Shown: positions 25,495 through 33,899 of the stretch, one piece after another
Numbering within the stretch: position 1 is the first letter of the stretch
How the letters are laid out: every line of letters begins with the position of its first letter
Assembly (NCBI RefSeq): GCF_004118935.1
Contig: NZ_CP035375.1
Span: 2,542,001-2,606,000, forward strand
DNA from: Salinibacterium sp. UTAS2018
GTDB taxonomy: Bacteria; Actinomycetota; Actinomycetes; Actinomycetales; Microbacteriaceae
DNA: 64,000 nucleotides
Direction of reading: 5' to 3'
The notes under the pieces: generated by a model
The model's database searches: none
The model's input: the letters and a program-made list of their open reading frames with translations, nothing else
What the model was told of the DNA's origin: nothing
Translations under genes and position numbers: made by a program

Positions 25495-26970
25495 GTGAAA
25501 AAAACCGTCGACGTCGCGCTTATCGGCGGCGGAATCATGAGTGCCACCCTCGGAATGCTGTTGAAGCAGTTGCAGCCTGACTGGGAGATCCAGATTTTCG
25601 AGCGCTTGGGCGATCTGGCCCAAGAGAGCTCGAACCCGTGGAACAACGCTGGTACCGGACATTCCGCGCTGTGCGAGCTGAACTACACCCCGCAAAAGAG
25701 CGATGGCTCTATCGAGATTTCGAGCGCGGTGAAGGTCAACGAGCAGTTCCAGGTATCGCGCCAGTTCTGGTCATATCTGGTCGACGAGGGCGCCCTGCCC
25801 GAGCCAAGCTCGTTCATCAACGCCACACCACACATGAGCTTCGTGTGGGGCGAAACCAACGTCGAGTACTTGCGCAAGCGTTTCGATGCGCTCAAGGACC
25901 ACCCGTTGTTCGCGGGTATGGAGTACAGCGAAGACCCCGCCGTCATTCACGGCTGGGCGCCGCTCATGATGCCGGGCCGCCGCAAGTCAGAGCCGGTCGC
26001 GGCCACCCACATTCCCTCCGGAACAGACGTTGATTTCGGCGCTCTCTCGAACTATCTCATCGACAACCTCGTGGAGTCCGGTACAGAGCTGAACACGGGC
26101 ATCGTTGTCAAGAATCTCAAGCGCCAGCGTGATGGTTCGTGGGATCTCAAGCTTCGCCACGACATCGGCGGCACTCCGGTCGACACGATCAATGCACGCT
26201 TCGTCTTTGTGGGCGCTGGCGGCTACGCGCTCAACCTGCTGCAGAAGTCGGGAATCAAGGAGATTCGCGGCTTCGGCGGCTTCCCCGTTAGTGGCGAGTT
26301 CTTGCGCACCGACAATCCCGAGATCGTCGCGGCTCATAGCGCCAAGGTGTATGGCAAAGCAGCCGTTGGCTCTCCTCCCATGTCTGTTCCGCACCTTGAC
26401 CTCCGCGTCGTTGACGGCACCGGCAGTCTTATGTTCGGGCCGTATGCGGGATTCAGCCCCAAGTTCTTGAAGACTGGTTCTGTTCTCGACCTGTTCGCTT
26501 CCATCCGCTGGCACAACTTGCTGCCGATGGTTGCCGCGGGCATCAGCAACCTTTCTCTCGTCAAGTATCTGGTGAGCCAGCTCATGGCGAGCCCCGAGAC
26601 CAAGTTCGAAGAACTCAAGCAGTTCGTGCCAAATGCGATGCCAGAAGACTGGTACAGCATCACCGCTGGACAGCGCGTGCAGGTCATGAAGAAAGACCCG
26701 AAGAAGATCGGTGTCTTGCAGTTCGGTACCGAGGTAGTGTCGTCGGCTGACGGAACGATCGCGGGTCTTCTCGGGGCATCGCCCGGAGCGTCGACCGCTG
26801 TGCCGATCATGCTCGGTCTTGTCGAGAAGTGCTTCCCTGACCGCATGGATGACTGGCGTCCCAAGATCGCGAAGATGATTCCGACCTTCGGGCAGCAGCT
26901 TTCCGATTCGCCCGAGCTTGCTCAGGCAACGCTAGAGCGCACCGCGAAAACTCTGCACATCAACCCCTAA
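25495..26970 (+). CDS. mqo: Malate:quinone oxidoreductase
   Basis: Mqo oxidises malate to oxaloacetate and passes electrons to menaquinone, at the inner membrane face. The FAD fold begins at VDVALIGGGIMSATLGMLLKQLQPDWEI. SSNPWNNAGTGHSALCELNYTP and the C-terminal GLLGASPGASTAVPIMLGLVEKCFP are family signatures. The 491-residue length is standard. It is a single gene between the SGNH pair and a two-component operon. Confidence 0.95.
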   Translation: MKKTVDVALIGGGIMSATLGMLLKQLQPDWEIQIFERLGDLAQESSNPWNNAGTGHSALCELNYTPQKSDGSIEISSAVKVNEQFQVSRQFWSYLVDEGALPEPSSFINATPHMSFVWGETNVEYLRKRFDALKDHPLFAGMEYSEDPAVIHGWAPLMMPGRRKSEPVAATHIPSGTDVDFGALSNYLIDNLVESGTELNTGIVVKNLKRQRDGSWDLKLRHDIGGTPVDTINARFVFVGAGGYALNLLQKSGIKEIRGFGGFPVSGEFLRTDNPEIVAAHSAKVYGKAAVGSPPMSVPHLDLRVVDGTGSLMFGPYAGFSPKFLKTGSVLDLFASIRWHNLLPMVAAGISNLSLVKYLVSQLMASPETKFEELKQFVPNAMPEDWYSITAGQRVQVMKKDPKKIGVLQFGTEVVSSADGTIAGLLGASPGASTAVPIMLGLVEKCFPDRMDDWRPKIAKMIPTFGQQLSDSPELAQATLERTAKTLHINP

Positions 26971-26991
26971 TCTGGGCACACCGAGCTATTC

Positions 26992-27054
26992 GTACCCCGT
27001 TTAGCCCGATTTCGCGCAAGATGTACCCCAAGTGCGGGGTACACGATGTACCCC
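26992..27054. promoter_or_regulatory. Cluster of four GTACCCC half-sites
   Basis: GTACCCC occurs at 26992-26998, 27023-27029 and 27048-27054, and in reverse within 27036-27043. The middle pair forms a perfect palindrome TGTACCCC-N6-GGGGTACA at 27022-27043. The sites lie just upstream of the likely -10 element CATACT (27064-27069) of the two-component operon, so binding by its own response regulator is the simplest reading (inference). Confidence 0.6.
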
Positions 27055-27063
27055 GCGCGGTGT

Positions 27064-27069
27064 CATACT
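27064..27069 (+). promoter_or_regulatory. -10 element CATACT of the two-component operon
   Basis: CATACT resembles TATAAT at four of six positions and lies ten bases after the last GTACCCC box. Transcription from about 27076 would leave a leader of 40 bases with GGGAG before the ATG at 27115. Confidence 0.4.
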
Positions 27070-27114
27070 GGAGCAGTTGCGACTGCAACGGCGACACGGC
27101 GAACGGGAGCATGC

Positions 27115-28335
27115 ATGTCTATCGGCCTGCCTGCTCACCTGCGAAAAGAGAGTGTGAGTCGTGCGCTCGCGCGAACGATCAATACGATCGCCTTTGTGTG
27201 TTTCAGCATCGCACTGCTCGCGGTGCTGAGTCTGCAAGCCAGCGACATGAGCCTGAATATTTGGCCCGCAGCGCTCGCCCTTGTTCCCATGCTCGTGACG
27301 GTGAGCCTCGTTAACCGCTTTCGCACCCCCTACTTCACCGTCGCTCATCTGGTCATCGGTGCTCCGGCGATCTATTGGTTCACGCTGATCGTGGTCTCGG
27401 AGCTCAGCCCGCTGGGGCCCATTAGCGAGTACCTCCTCAACTTGCCGACCATCGGCCTGATGCTGGTGGGCGGAGCCGCCAGCACTGTGGCTTGGAGCTT
27501 GCTCTGGATCACGCTCGGGCTTATCGCGTCGCAGGGCGCTTTCGCGTTGGCGGCCTGGCAACTGACCGGCGACACCCCGTTGAGCCCTGCGGCCTACATC
27601 GTTTTTGTCGCCGTGCTTGCCGTTCTGTTCATTCTTCGCTCGAGCCAACGAGGCGTTCGGCGAGTGCAATCACATTTACATCGAGCGGCACGGGACGACG
27701 AATTCGCAAGCCTTCGCTACGGAATCGAAGCCACCTCCGCCGCGGTCATGCATGACACGGTGCTCAGCCACCTCGCCGCGATCGCCAACGCGCCTTATGG
27801 TGCGATGAACGAAAAACTGCAGCGAGAGATTAAAAGGGATCTTGAGGTACTGATCGGCGAAGAGTGGCTGTCGTCCGCGGCATCCGACGAGCCCGACGAT
27901 GCTCGCTTCGATTGGCAGGGAAGCCCGCTTTACACCGCCATCAGCGAAGCTCGCGCTCTCGAACTCGCCGTCGAAGTGACAGGAGACCTCGCGGCCCTGT
28001 CGCGGTTGGACGCTCGCGGTTCGGCGGCGCTCGGCCCGGCAGTCAAGCAATGCCTCCTCAACGTGATCAAACACTCAGGCACGATGCAGGCAGAGGTCGC
28101 TGTCTTTGGATCTCCCGACGAGGTGAGCGTGCTCGTGGTCGACAGCGGTAAAGGCTTCCATGAGGCAGAGACCGGGGAGGACCGCCTGGGGCTCCGGCAG
28201 TCCGTTCGCCGTCGCATCGAGCTTGTCTCCGGCACGGTTCAAGTGTGGTCGACCCCGGGGTTCGGCACTTCCGTGATGATCAGAGTGCCCACGTCGGAAA
28301 GCCAACCGGCACTCGCGGGAGGGGGAGTCGAGTGA
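27115..28335 (+). CDS. Membrane sensor histidine kinase, NarL-partner type
   Basis: The 406-residue protein has about six membrane helices in residues 20-180 and a cytoplasmic kinase. The phospho-accepting His is about His213 in VMHDTVLSHLAAIAN. The ATPase boxes are N (LLNVIKHSG), G1 (VVDSGKGF) and G2 (GFGTSVMIRVP). This is a HisKA_3-like kinase that would phosphorylate a NarL-type regulator. The ATG at 27115 has GGGAG six bases upstream; an open frame from 27046 overlaps the operator boxes. Its stop overlaps the next gene in GTGA. The signal sensed is unknown. Confidence 0.8.
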   Translation: MSIGLPAHLRKESVSRALARTINTIAFVCFSIALLAVLSLQASDMSLNIWPAALALVPMLVTVSLVNRFRTPYFTVAHLVIGAPAIYWFTLIVVSELSPLGPISEYLLNLPTIGLMLVGGAASTVAWSLLWITLGLIASQGAFALAAWQLTGDTPLSPAAYIVFVAVLAVLFILRSSQRGVRRVQSHLHRAARDDEFASLRYGIEATSAAVMHDTVLSHLAAIANAPYGAMNEKLQREIKRDLEVLIGEEWLSSAASDEPDDARFDWQGSPLYTAISEARALELAVEVTGDLAALSRLDARGSAALGPAVKQCLLNVIKHSGTMQAEVAVFGSPDEVSVLVVDSGKGFHEAETGEDRLGLRQSVRRRIELVSGTVQVWSTPGFGTSVMIRVPTSESQPALAGGGVE

Positions 28336-29486
28336 AGGCGATTGTCGATACCTCCACCGTTCAACAGCTGGACCCGCTGGGTACCCTCGATGGCCGCCCG
28401 GCCGGTATCGTCGCTGTCGTCGGCTCGCTCGCATTCGGCATCGCGATCACGTGGAGCCGCGCGGCAGAGATTGAGTACCCCTTTCTCGCCAACGCCGCCC
28501 TATTTTTCATCGCGATCTCTGCGGTGTTCTATATTGCGAGCACGAGTGCTATCCGGCCTCCACTCGGCGGCGGCATGCATGCCCTCATCATCGGCATGCT
28601 CATCGTGGCGTTCGCCCTCAGTTCTGCCTCCGTCGGCAGCGGCGGCGAATCGTTGTCCGACGTGTGGGGCCCGATAACCATCGGTGTCGCGTGTATGGCT
28701 CTCGCGCCGTATCGCCCCATCGCTGAGTTGGTGACACTCGGCATTGTCGCGTCGATTTTCACGGGCTTCATCGGCCTGGTGCAGTCGTCAGTGGCCGATT
28801 TCGCGGCGCCGCCGATGATCGTCGTGTTGTATACGATGACCCCGGTACTCACGATGTCGCTGGGCGGAGCTGCATTCGCGCGTTCTTTAGCGAGCACCCA
28901 CAAGCGGTGGGAAGCTAGGGCGCGTCGTGCTGCCCGTCGGCAGCTAGACCGCGAGCACGACAGCGTTGCTCGGTCGGTGCAGCAGGACCGCGTGACAATC
29001 CTCAACCGCGACGTCGTTCCACTGTTTACAGAACTGGCGCAACGCAGAATTGTCACGCCCGAGGACCGCGCTCGCGCCGCTCAATACTCTGATTCCATTC
29101 GCGGTCTCATGGTGAGCGAAGTCAATCGCAGTTGGCTCGAATCCGTTGTGGCAATGTCGTTTGGCGCGCTTGATGATGGGCGCCGCGTGCAGGACCCACA
29201 TCGCCTCGCGACCGCGATGACACCGCACCAACGCACCGCGCTCAGAGCAGCCGTGCTCGCTGTTGCCTCGGGCACCGACTTAGTCGCCGAGAGTGTGCGG
29301 CTGCGAATTGAAAAGACTCCCACAGGCGCTCTCATCACCGTTAGTGGCAGCGTCGGCTCCAACGAATTGTCATGGCGTTCGTCGCTGGCACCCTATCTCG
29401 CTGTTCTTCGCGTAGTTTTTACTGGACTGCGCATCTCCTATCGCTCACCCTCCCTCACTGTTAGGTTCACGTATGACACCCCCTGA
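28332..29486 (+). CDS. Membrane protein, apparently degenerate kinase paralogue
   Basis: The 384-residue protein has about six helices (residues 25-190), then a basic helix and a soluble domain. At the same relative place as the phospho-His of the upstream kinase it has REHDSVARSV (about His209), similar to HDTVLSHL. The C-terminal part ends ISYRSPSLTVRFTYDTP and has no recognisable N, G1 or G2 box, so it should not bind ATP in the usual way. I infer a diverged partner or modulator of the kinase; the name is not established. It starts at GTG in the GTGA overlap, behind GGGGGAG, and runs 14 bases into the regulator gene. Confidence 0.6.
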   Translation: MKAIVDTSTVQQLDPLGTLDGRPAGIVAVVGSLAFGIAITWSRAAEIEYPFLANAALFFIAISAVFYIASTSAIRPPLGGGMHALIIGMLIVAFALSSASVGSGGESLSDVWGPITIGVACMALAPYRPIAELVTLGIVASIFTGFIGLVQSSVADFAAPPMIVVLYTMTPVLTMSLGGAAFARSLASTHKRWEARARRAARRQLDREHDSVARSVQQDRVTILNRDVVPLFTELAQRRIVTPEDRARAAQYSDSIRGLMVSEVNRSWLESVVAMSFGALDDGRRVQDPHRLATAMTPHQRTALRAAVLAVASGTDLVAESVRLRIEKTPTGALITVSGSVGSNELSWRSSLAPYLAVLRVVFTGLRISYRSPSLTVRFTYDTP

Positions 29487-30156
29487 GAATCAACTCAGCG
29501 CTCGTCTCGGAGATCGTCCGCCGATCCGACTAGCAATCTTGGATGACCACGAAGTGCTGCTCGACAGCCTCAATAGCTGGATCACCAATAACGCACCGGA
29601 CTTCGATGTCGTGCTCACCGCCAGCACCTGGCTCGAGCTTGTGCACAGCGACAAGTTTCCGACCGAACTGGTGTTCCTCGATTTTCAGCTCAAAGAGCCG
29701 GTCTCGATCGAAGCGCGCGTGCGTACCTGCCGTGCAGCAGGAGCCAAAGTCATCGTGCTCTCTAGCCTCGACAGTCGCGAAGCGCGGGACCGGGCGCTCG
29801 CCGCGGGTGCTGCGACCTTCCTCTCGAAGTCACTTCCCATGCATGAGGTGATGGATTCCGCTCGTCAGATCATGGGCGTCGAAGCCGAGGGTGCACAGCA
29901 ACACGACTGGCGCCCGCTGCCCTCGGGCTCGGCCGATCAGTCCAAACCCAAGCTGAGTGCCGGTGAGGCGGATGCTCTCACCCTGTACGCTTCTGGACTA
30001 AGCACCCCGCAGGTCGCCGAGCGCATGAACGTTCAGTACGAGACCGCGAAGACGTACTTGCGGCGCGTGCGGGAAAAGTACGCAAAGGCCAATCGGCCGG
30101 CTAGCAAAAAGGCTGACCTGATTCGTCGGGCCGCTGAGGATGGATTTCTACGCTGA
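29473..30156 (+). CDS. NarL/LuxR-type response regulator
   Basis: The 227-residue regulator has a receiver domain with the acidic pair in LAILDDHEV, the phospho-accepting Asp70 in LVFLDFQLKEP, the switch SSLDSR and the conserved Lys in FLSKSLP. A C-terminal LuxR-type helix-turn-helix (LSAGEADALTLYASGLSTPQVAERMNVQ then YETAKTYLRRVREKYAKANR) binds DNA. It belongs with the membrane kinase two genes upstream. Its stop codon overlaps the ATG of tdk by one base, so thymidine kinase is produced from the same transcript. Confidence 0.88.
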   Translation: MTPPENQLSARLGDRPPIRLAILDDHEVLLDSLNSWITNNAPDFDVVLTASTWLELVHSDKFPTELVFLDFQLKEPVSIEARVRTCRAAGAKVIVLSSLDSREARDRALAAGAATFLSKSLPMHEVMDSARQIMGVEAEGAQQHDWRPLPSGSADQSKPKLSAGEADALTLYASGLSTPQVAERMNVQYETAKTYLRRVREKYAKANRPASKKADLIRRAAEDGFLR

Positions 30157-30821
30157 TGAGCAAACTGTATTTTCGCTACGGAGCAATGAACAGTGGCAAG
30201 AGCACCGCGTTGCTGCAGGCGGCCTACAACTATGAAGAGCGTGGCCAGCAGGTCTTGCTCGCCAAACCGCACATCGATACCAAGGGCGATAGCGCGATCG
30301 TCTCGCGTTTGGGCGTCACTCGCCAAGTAGATTTCACTATCTCGCCGACCGACGAGGTCTACGACGTCTTCGCGCGCGAGCGGGCGAAGGTCTTCGAGGC
30401 CACTGGCCTGCCGGTGAGCTGCTTGCTCGTGGATGAAGCGCAGTTCTTTACCGAGGCGCAGGTCGATGACTTACTGCGGATCGCTATCGTCGAGAAGGTT
30501 CCGGTGTTGGCCTACGGCATCCGTACCGATTTTCAGACGGTGGCATTCCCCGGCAGTCGTCGCTTGCTCGAAATCGCGCACTCGCTCGAAGAACTCAAGA
30601 CCATCTGTCGGTGTGGCCGTAAAGCGGTATTCAACGCGCGCACCGTCGGCGACCAGTTCATCTTCGACGGCGACCAGGTCGCTATCGATGGTGTGGATGT
30701 CGGATACCAGTCACTGTGCGGAGCCTGCTACCTCGAAGAGAGCGGTGGCGTTCTCAACAGCGGCTGGCGACCCAAGATCGAGTTCAGCTACGGAAGCGCG
30801 CCCGACGCCGACTTCTCCTAG
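30156..30821 (+). CDS. tdk: Thymidine kinase
   Basis: Tdk phosphorylates thymidine for salvage. The 221-residue protein has the P-loop YGAMNSGKSTALLQAAYNYEE, the LVDEAQFF segment with the catalytic Glu, and zinc cysteines in CRCGRKA and CGACY. Family length is about 200. Translational overlap with a response-regulator gene is unusual for a salvage enzyme and may be simple read-through. After the stop, 30835-30862 holds a weak convergent hairpin (ACTCCC / GGGAGT). Confidence 0.92.
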   Translation: MSKLYFRYGAMNSGKSTALLQAAYNYEERGQQVLLAKPHIDTKGDSAIVSRLGVTRQVDFTISPTDEVYDVFARERAKVFEATGLPVSCLLVDEAQFFTEAQVDDLLRIAIVEKVPVLAYGIRTDFQTVAFPGSRRLLEIAHSLEELKTICRCGRKAVFNARTVGDQFIFDGDQVAIDGVDVGYQSLCGACYLEESGGVLNSGWRPKIEFSYGSAPDADFS

Positions 30822-30879
30822 GCGGTGTTCGCCGACTCCCAGGCCTCTGGTCGTGCGGGAGTTGGGGCGATGCTCGCCC

Positions 30880-31611
30880 TTAGTGGCGAACGCGCGAGAG
30901 AAACTGCTGAGTCTCAGGCTCGTGAGGCGAGTCGAAGATCTGTGCCGGGGTTCCCTGCTCGACGATGCGGCCGCCCTGCATGAACACGATACGGTCGGCG
31001 ACTTCGCGCGCGAATGACATCTCGTGGGTCGCCATGAGAATCGTCGAACCGTCGGTCTTCAGTCGCCGTACGAGGTCGAGAACCTCGCCGACGAGCTGAG
31101 GGTCCAAAGCGCTAGTGATCTCGTCGAGAAGCAGCAACTCAGGGTCAGTCAGCACCGCACGGATGATGGCCACACGCTGCTGTTGGCCGCCGGAAAGGCG
31201 ATCGGGGTAATCCCGCGCTTTGTCGCCGAGGCCCAGAGAGACGAGCAGTGTCATCGCTCGCTCCGTGGCATCCGCCTTTGACATTCCGTGCACCTCGCGC
31301 GCGGCTAGCGTGATGTTGTCAATCACGCGCAAGTGCGGAAAGAGGTTGAAGTGTTGAAAGACCACACCGATGCGGCTGCGCGCTGAGTCGGCATTCATGC
31401 CCGGGTCGGTGATGTCATCATCGTTGAGCAGAATTTGGCCGTCATCCACACGTTCGATGAGGTTGATCGTTCGCAGCAGCGTCGATTTTCCCGAGCCCGA
31501 GGCGCCGATGAGAACGACGACCTCGTGCTTGTTGATCGAGAGATCGACCCCGCGCAAGACCTCCTGGTCACCAAACTGTTTGCGCACTCCGCGCACGTCG
31601 AGAACGGTCAT
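30880..31611 (-). CDS. Polar amino acid ABC transporter ATPase
   Basis: The 243-residue ATPase (MTVLDVRGVRKQFGDQEVLRGVDLS) has Walker A GASGSGKSTLLRTINLIE, signature LSGGQQQRVAI, Walker B LLLLDEITSALDP and the switch His in ATHEMSFA. This is the GlnQ/HisP/ArtP pattern of amino acid importers. The ATG at 31611 overlaps the permease stop in ATGA; a longer frame to 31659 has no ribosome site. It is the last gene of a six-gene minus-strand operon headed by an S-adenosylhomocysteinase-like gene. Confidence 0.93.
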   Translation of the reverse strand: MTVLDVRGVRKQFGDQEVLRGVDLSINKHEVVVLIGASGSGKSTLLRTINLIERVDDGQILLNDDDITDPGMNADSARSRIGVVFQHFNLFPHLRVIDNITLAAREVHGMSKADATERAMTLLVSLGLGDKARDYPDRLSGGQQQRVAIIRAVLTDPELLLLDEITSALDPQLVGEVLDLVRRLKTDGSTILMATHEMSFAREVADRIVFMQGGRIVEQGTPAQIFDSPHEPETQQFLSRVRH

Positions 31612-32474
31612 ACGACACCTCCGATCTGCTCGCGCTTGGCGAGTCGTGCGGTCAGCCAATCAGTGAGCCGAATCATGGGCCAGCTCATGGCAACAAAGAG
31701 CAGGGCCGCAATCACGTACGGGGTGAAGTTGTAGACCTGGGCGACCTGAATTTGGGCAGCTCGCACGGCATCCACTGCACCCAAAATCGAGATGAGACCC
31801 ACATCTTTTTGCATGGAGACGAAGTCATTCATGAGGGCGGGAACGACCTTGCGAACGCCCTGCGGGATGACGACGATGCGCAGGGTCTTGGCGTGACTGA
31901 GACCCAGCGATCGGGCGGCCATGCGCTGCGAAGGATGCACCGCTTCCATACCCGCTCGCAGTACCTCTGCGACGTAGGCCGAGTAGGTGAGGATGAGGGC
32001 AATCGTGCCCCAGAACATGGCGGGCATGCGCGGGAAAATATCGAGGGCAGGTAACCCGAAACCGACCAGATAGAGAACGATCAGCAGCGGCATCCCGCGA
32101 AAGAGATCGGTGTAGATCGTTGCCGCTGCGCGAAGCGGAAAGAAGACCGCCCCGCGCAACGACCGCGTCACGGCAAGCAGGGTGCCGAAGAGGGCAACGC
32201 CGATCGCTGAGATGAAAAGTACCTGGATGTTGAGCCACAGCCCCACGAGGATTGACGGAATGCTGGCCGCGCCCACCTCGAGGTTGAAGAACGACGCTTT
32301 GACGCTCTCCCAGCCGGGCGTGTTCACGATGAGCGCTCCAACAATCACGGCAAACGCGACAGTGCTCACGATGCCGATGAGCACGGAACGGCCGGTGGCG
32401 CGCCGCCGCACGCTCTGGCGCGACAGCTCAAGTTCGCTTGGCTGCCACGATGGCGTTCTGGTGGAGGAACTCAT
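31608..32474 (-). CDS. Polar amino acid ABC transporter permease
   Basis: The 288-residue inner-membrane protein belongs to the HisM/GlnP family. It has the coupling motif EVLRAGMEAVHPSQRMAARSLGLSHAKTLRIVVIPQGVRKVVPAL and five to six helices. A single permease gene suggests a homodimeric channel. It lies 10 bases after the binding-protein gene and overlaps the ATPase gene by four bases. Confidence 0.92.
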   Translation of the reverse strand: MSSSTRTPSWQPSELELSRQSVRRRATGRSVLIGIVSTVAFAVIVGALIVNTPGWESVKASFFNLEVGAASIPSILVGLWLNIQVLFISAIGVALFGTLLAVTRSLRGAVFFPLRAAATIYTDLFRGMPLLIVLYLVGFGLPALDIFPRMPAMFWGTIALILTYSAYVAEVLRAGMEAVHPSQRMAARSLGLSHAKTLRIVVIPQGVRKVVPALMNDFVSMQKDVGLISILGAVDAVRAAQIQVAQVYNFTPYVIAALLFVAMSWPMIRLTDWLTARLAKREQIGGVV

Positions 32475-32484
32475 CGACGTGTTC

Positions 32485-33333
32485 TTACTTCAAGACGGGA
32501 ACGTCAACGGCAGCGCTGAGCCACTCGTCTTGAATGGACTGAAGGGTTCCGTCAGCGGCAAGCGCATCCAGCGCTTCACTCACCGGGGAGGTCAGCTCGG
32601 AATCCTTGGGGAGCACGAAGGCGAATTCGTCTCCTCCAGCGGAGGACTCGAACTGGCCAAGAATAACGCCGCCGTCGATTTCAACCGTGGCGAGGTAAAA
32701 CGCGCTGGGCAGGTCGATGACGAAAGCATCGATCTGGCCGCTGGTCAATGCGAGAACGCCGTCTTCGTTGGAGTTGAAGACCGAGAGGTCGTCCCCCAGA
32801 GCTTCGGCGGCGATTGTGTAGCTGGTGCTGCCACTGGCTACGCCGACGACGACGTTCTTGAGGTCAGCGATCGAGGTGGCACCGGCTGCGGCCGAGCTCT
32901 CGGTGGCGATGACGGCCTGAGTGGTCGTGTAGTACGGGCTGGAGAAGTCGACGGCTTGCTTGCGGTCTTCGGTAATCGAGAATTGCTGCATGTTGAGGTC
33001 CCAGTCCTTGGGGCCCGGTGCGATCGCACTGTCGAAGCTCGAGCGAACCCAGACAACGTCATCCGCGGCGAAGCCGAGTTCGTCGGCCAAGGCGTAGGCC
33101 ACGGCAGCTTCGAAGCCTTCGCCGTTCGAGGGCTCGTTGTCGACGACCCAGGGCGCGTAGGCGGGCTCGCCGGTGGCAATGGTGAGCTTGCCCGCCGTGA
33201 GGGTGGGCAGCGATCCGTCGTCGACGGTCGTGCTGCTGTCAGCGGTGGTGTCTGCGGTGCAGGCGGTTAAAGCCAGAACAGCTGCTGCTGCGGTGGCGAC
33301 GAGGGCCCGACGAAAATGCCGTGATGAGGTCAT
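32485..33333 (-). CDS. Amino acid ABC transporter substrate-binding lipoprotein
   Basis: The 282-residue protein begins with a lipoprotein signal ending LALTACTAD and continues with a family 3 solute-binding domain (LTIATGEPAYAPWVVDNEP, then GFEAAVAYALADELGF). These proteins bind polar amino acids or related amines outside the membrane. The ATG at 33333 has AGGAG about seven bases ahead; a longer frame to 33474 is not supported. Its position downstream of nucleoside- and homocysteine-type enzymes makes methionine-related or S-ribosyl/adenosyl amino acids possible ligands (inference). Confidence 0.92.
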   Translation of the reverse strand: MTSSRHFRRALVATAAAAVLALTACTADTTADSSTTVDDGSLPTLTAGKLTIATGEPAYAPWVVDNEPSNGEGFEAAVAYALADELGFAADDVVWVRSSFDSAIAPGPKDWDLNMQQFSITEDRKQAVDFSSPYYTTTQAVIATESSAAAGATSIADLKNVVVGVASGSTSYTIAAEALGDDLSVFNSNEDGVLALTSGQIDAFVIDLPSAFYLATVEIDGGVILGQFESSAGGDEFAFVLPKDSELTSPVSEALDALAADGTLQSIQDEWLSAAVDVPVLK

Positions 33334-33422
33334 GGAAGTCTCCTGTTGCTGTGCGTGAGGTGGTTGAACAAACGTCACCCGAGTGGTGCTGTGCTCGGGC
33401 GGAGAAACGGGGTGCAGACTTG

Positions 33423-33899
33423 CTAGTTTACAAGTCGCCAGTCTGCAAAGTCGAAACCGGGTGACACAAAGCAACTGACCAGCACTTCGGCGTCCGCGGT
33501 CAGGCGACCGGCCTGCCAGACGCCAGCCGGAACGATGACTTGAGCGACGTGCCCGTTGGCGAGATCCGGCCCGAGCACGAGACGCTCGGCGTGTGCTTCG
33601 TCGGGCAGATCACCGTTGCCACCGAGCGAAAGCTCCAGCGTTCCGGGGCCGTGCCACAGCCAGATTTCATCGTTGGCTACGACGTGCCAGTCACTGTGCT
33701 CGCCGGGAACCAGCAGGTAGTGGATGCAGGTGGCTGATGGGCGTGCACCATTCGGAGTCTCGACCGGGCTGGTACCCGCCCAGGTGCGGCGGAACCAACC
33801 GCCTTCGGGATGCGACTCGAGGTTGAGAAGCTGCGCGGTTACCGGGCGGGTATCGCCGGCAACGTTAGCGGCATCGGAAGAAACAGTGGGATCAGTCAT
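33423..33899 (-). CDS. Cupin-superfamily protein, DUF985 type
   Basis: The 158-residue protein has the segments LNLESHPEGGWFRRTWAG, SATCIHYLLVPGEHSDWHVV and NDEIWLWHGPGTLELSL, which fit the small DUF985 cupins. These are beta-barrels, some of which bind sugar-like or metal ligands; no reaction is settled. The start overlaps the end of the amidohydrolase gene by eight bases, so the two are translated together. This suggests a role in the same pathway, for example on a sugar-containing product of the upstream enzymes (inference). Confidence 0.8.
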   Translation of the reverse strand: MTDPTVSSDAANVAGDTRPVTAQLLNLESHPEGGWFRRTWAGTSPVETPNGARPSATCIHYLLVPGEHSDWHVVANDEIWLWHGPGTLELSLGGNGDLPDEAHAERLVLGPDLANGHVAQVIVPAGVWQAGRLTADAEVLVSCFVSPGFDFADWRLVN

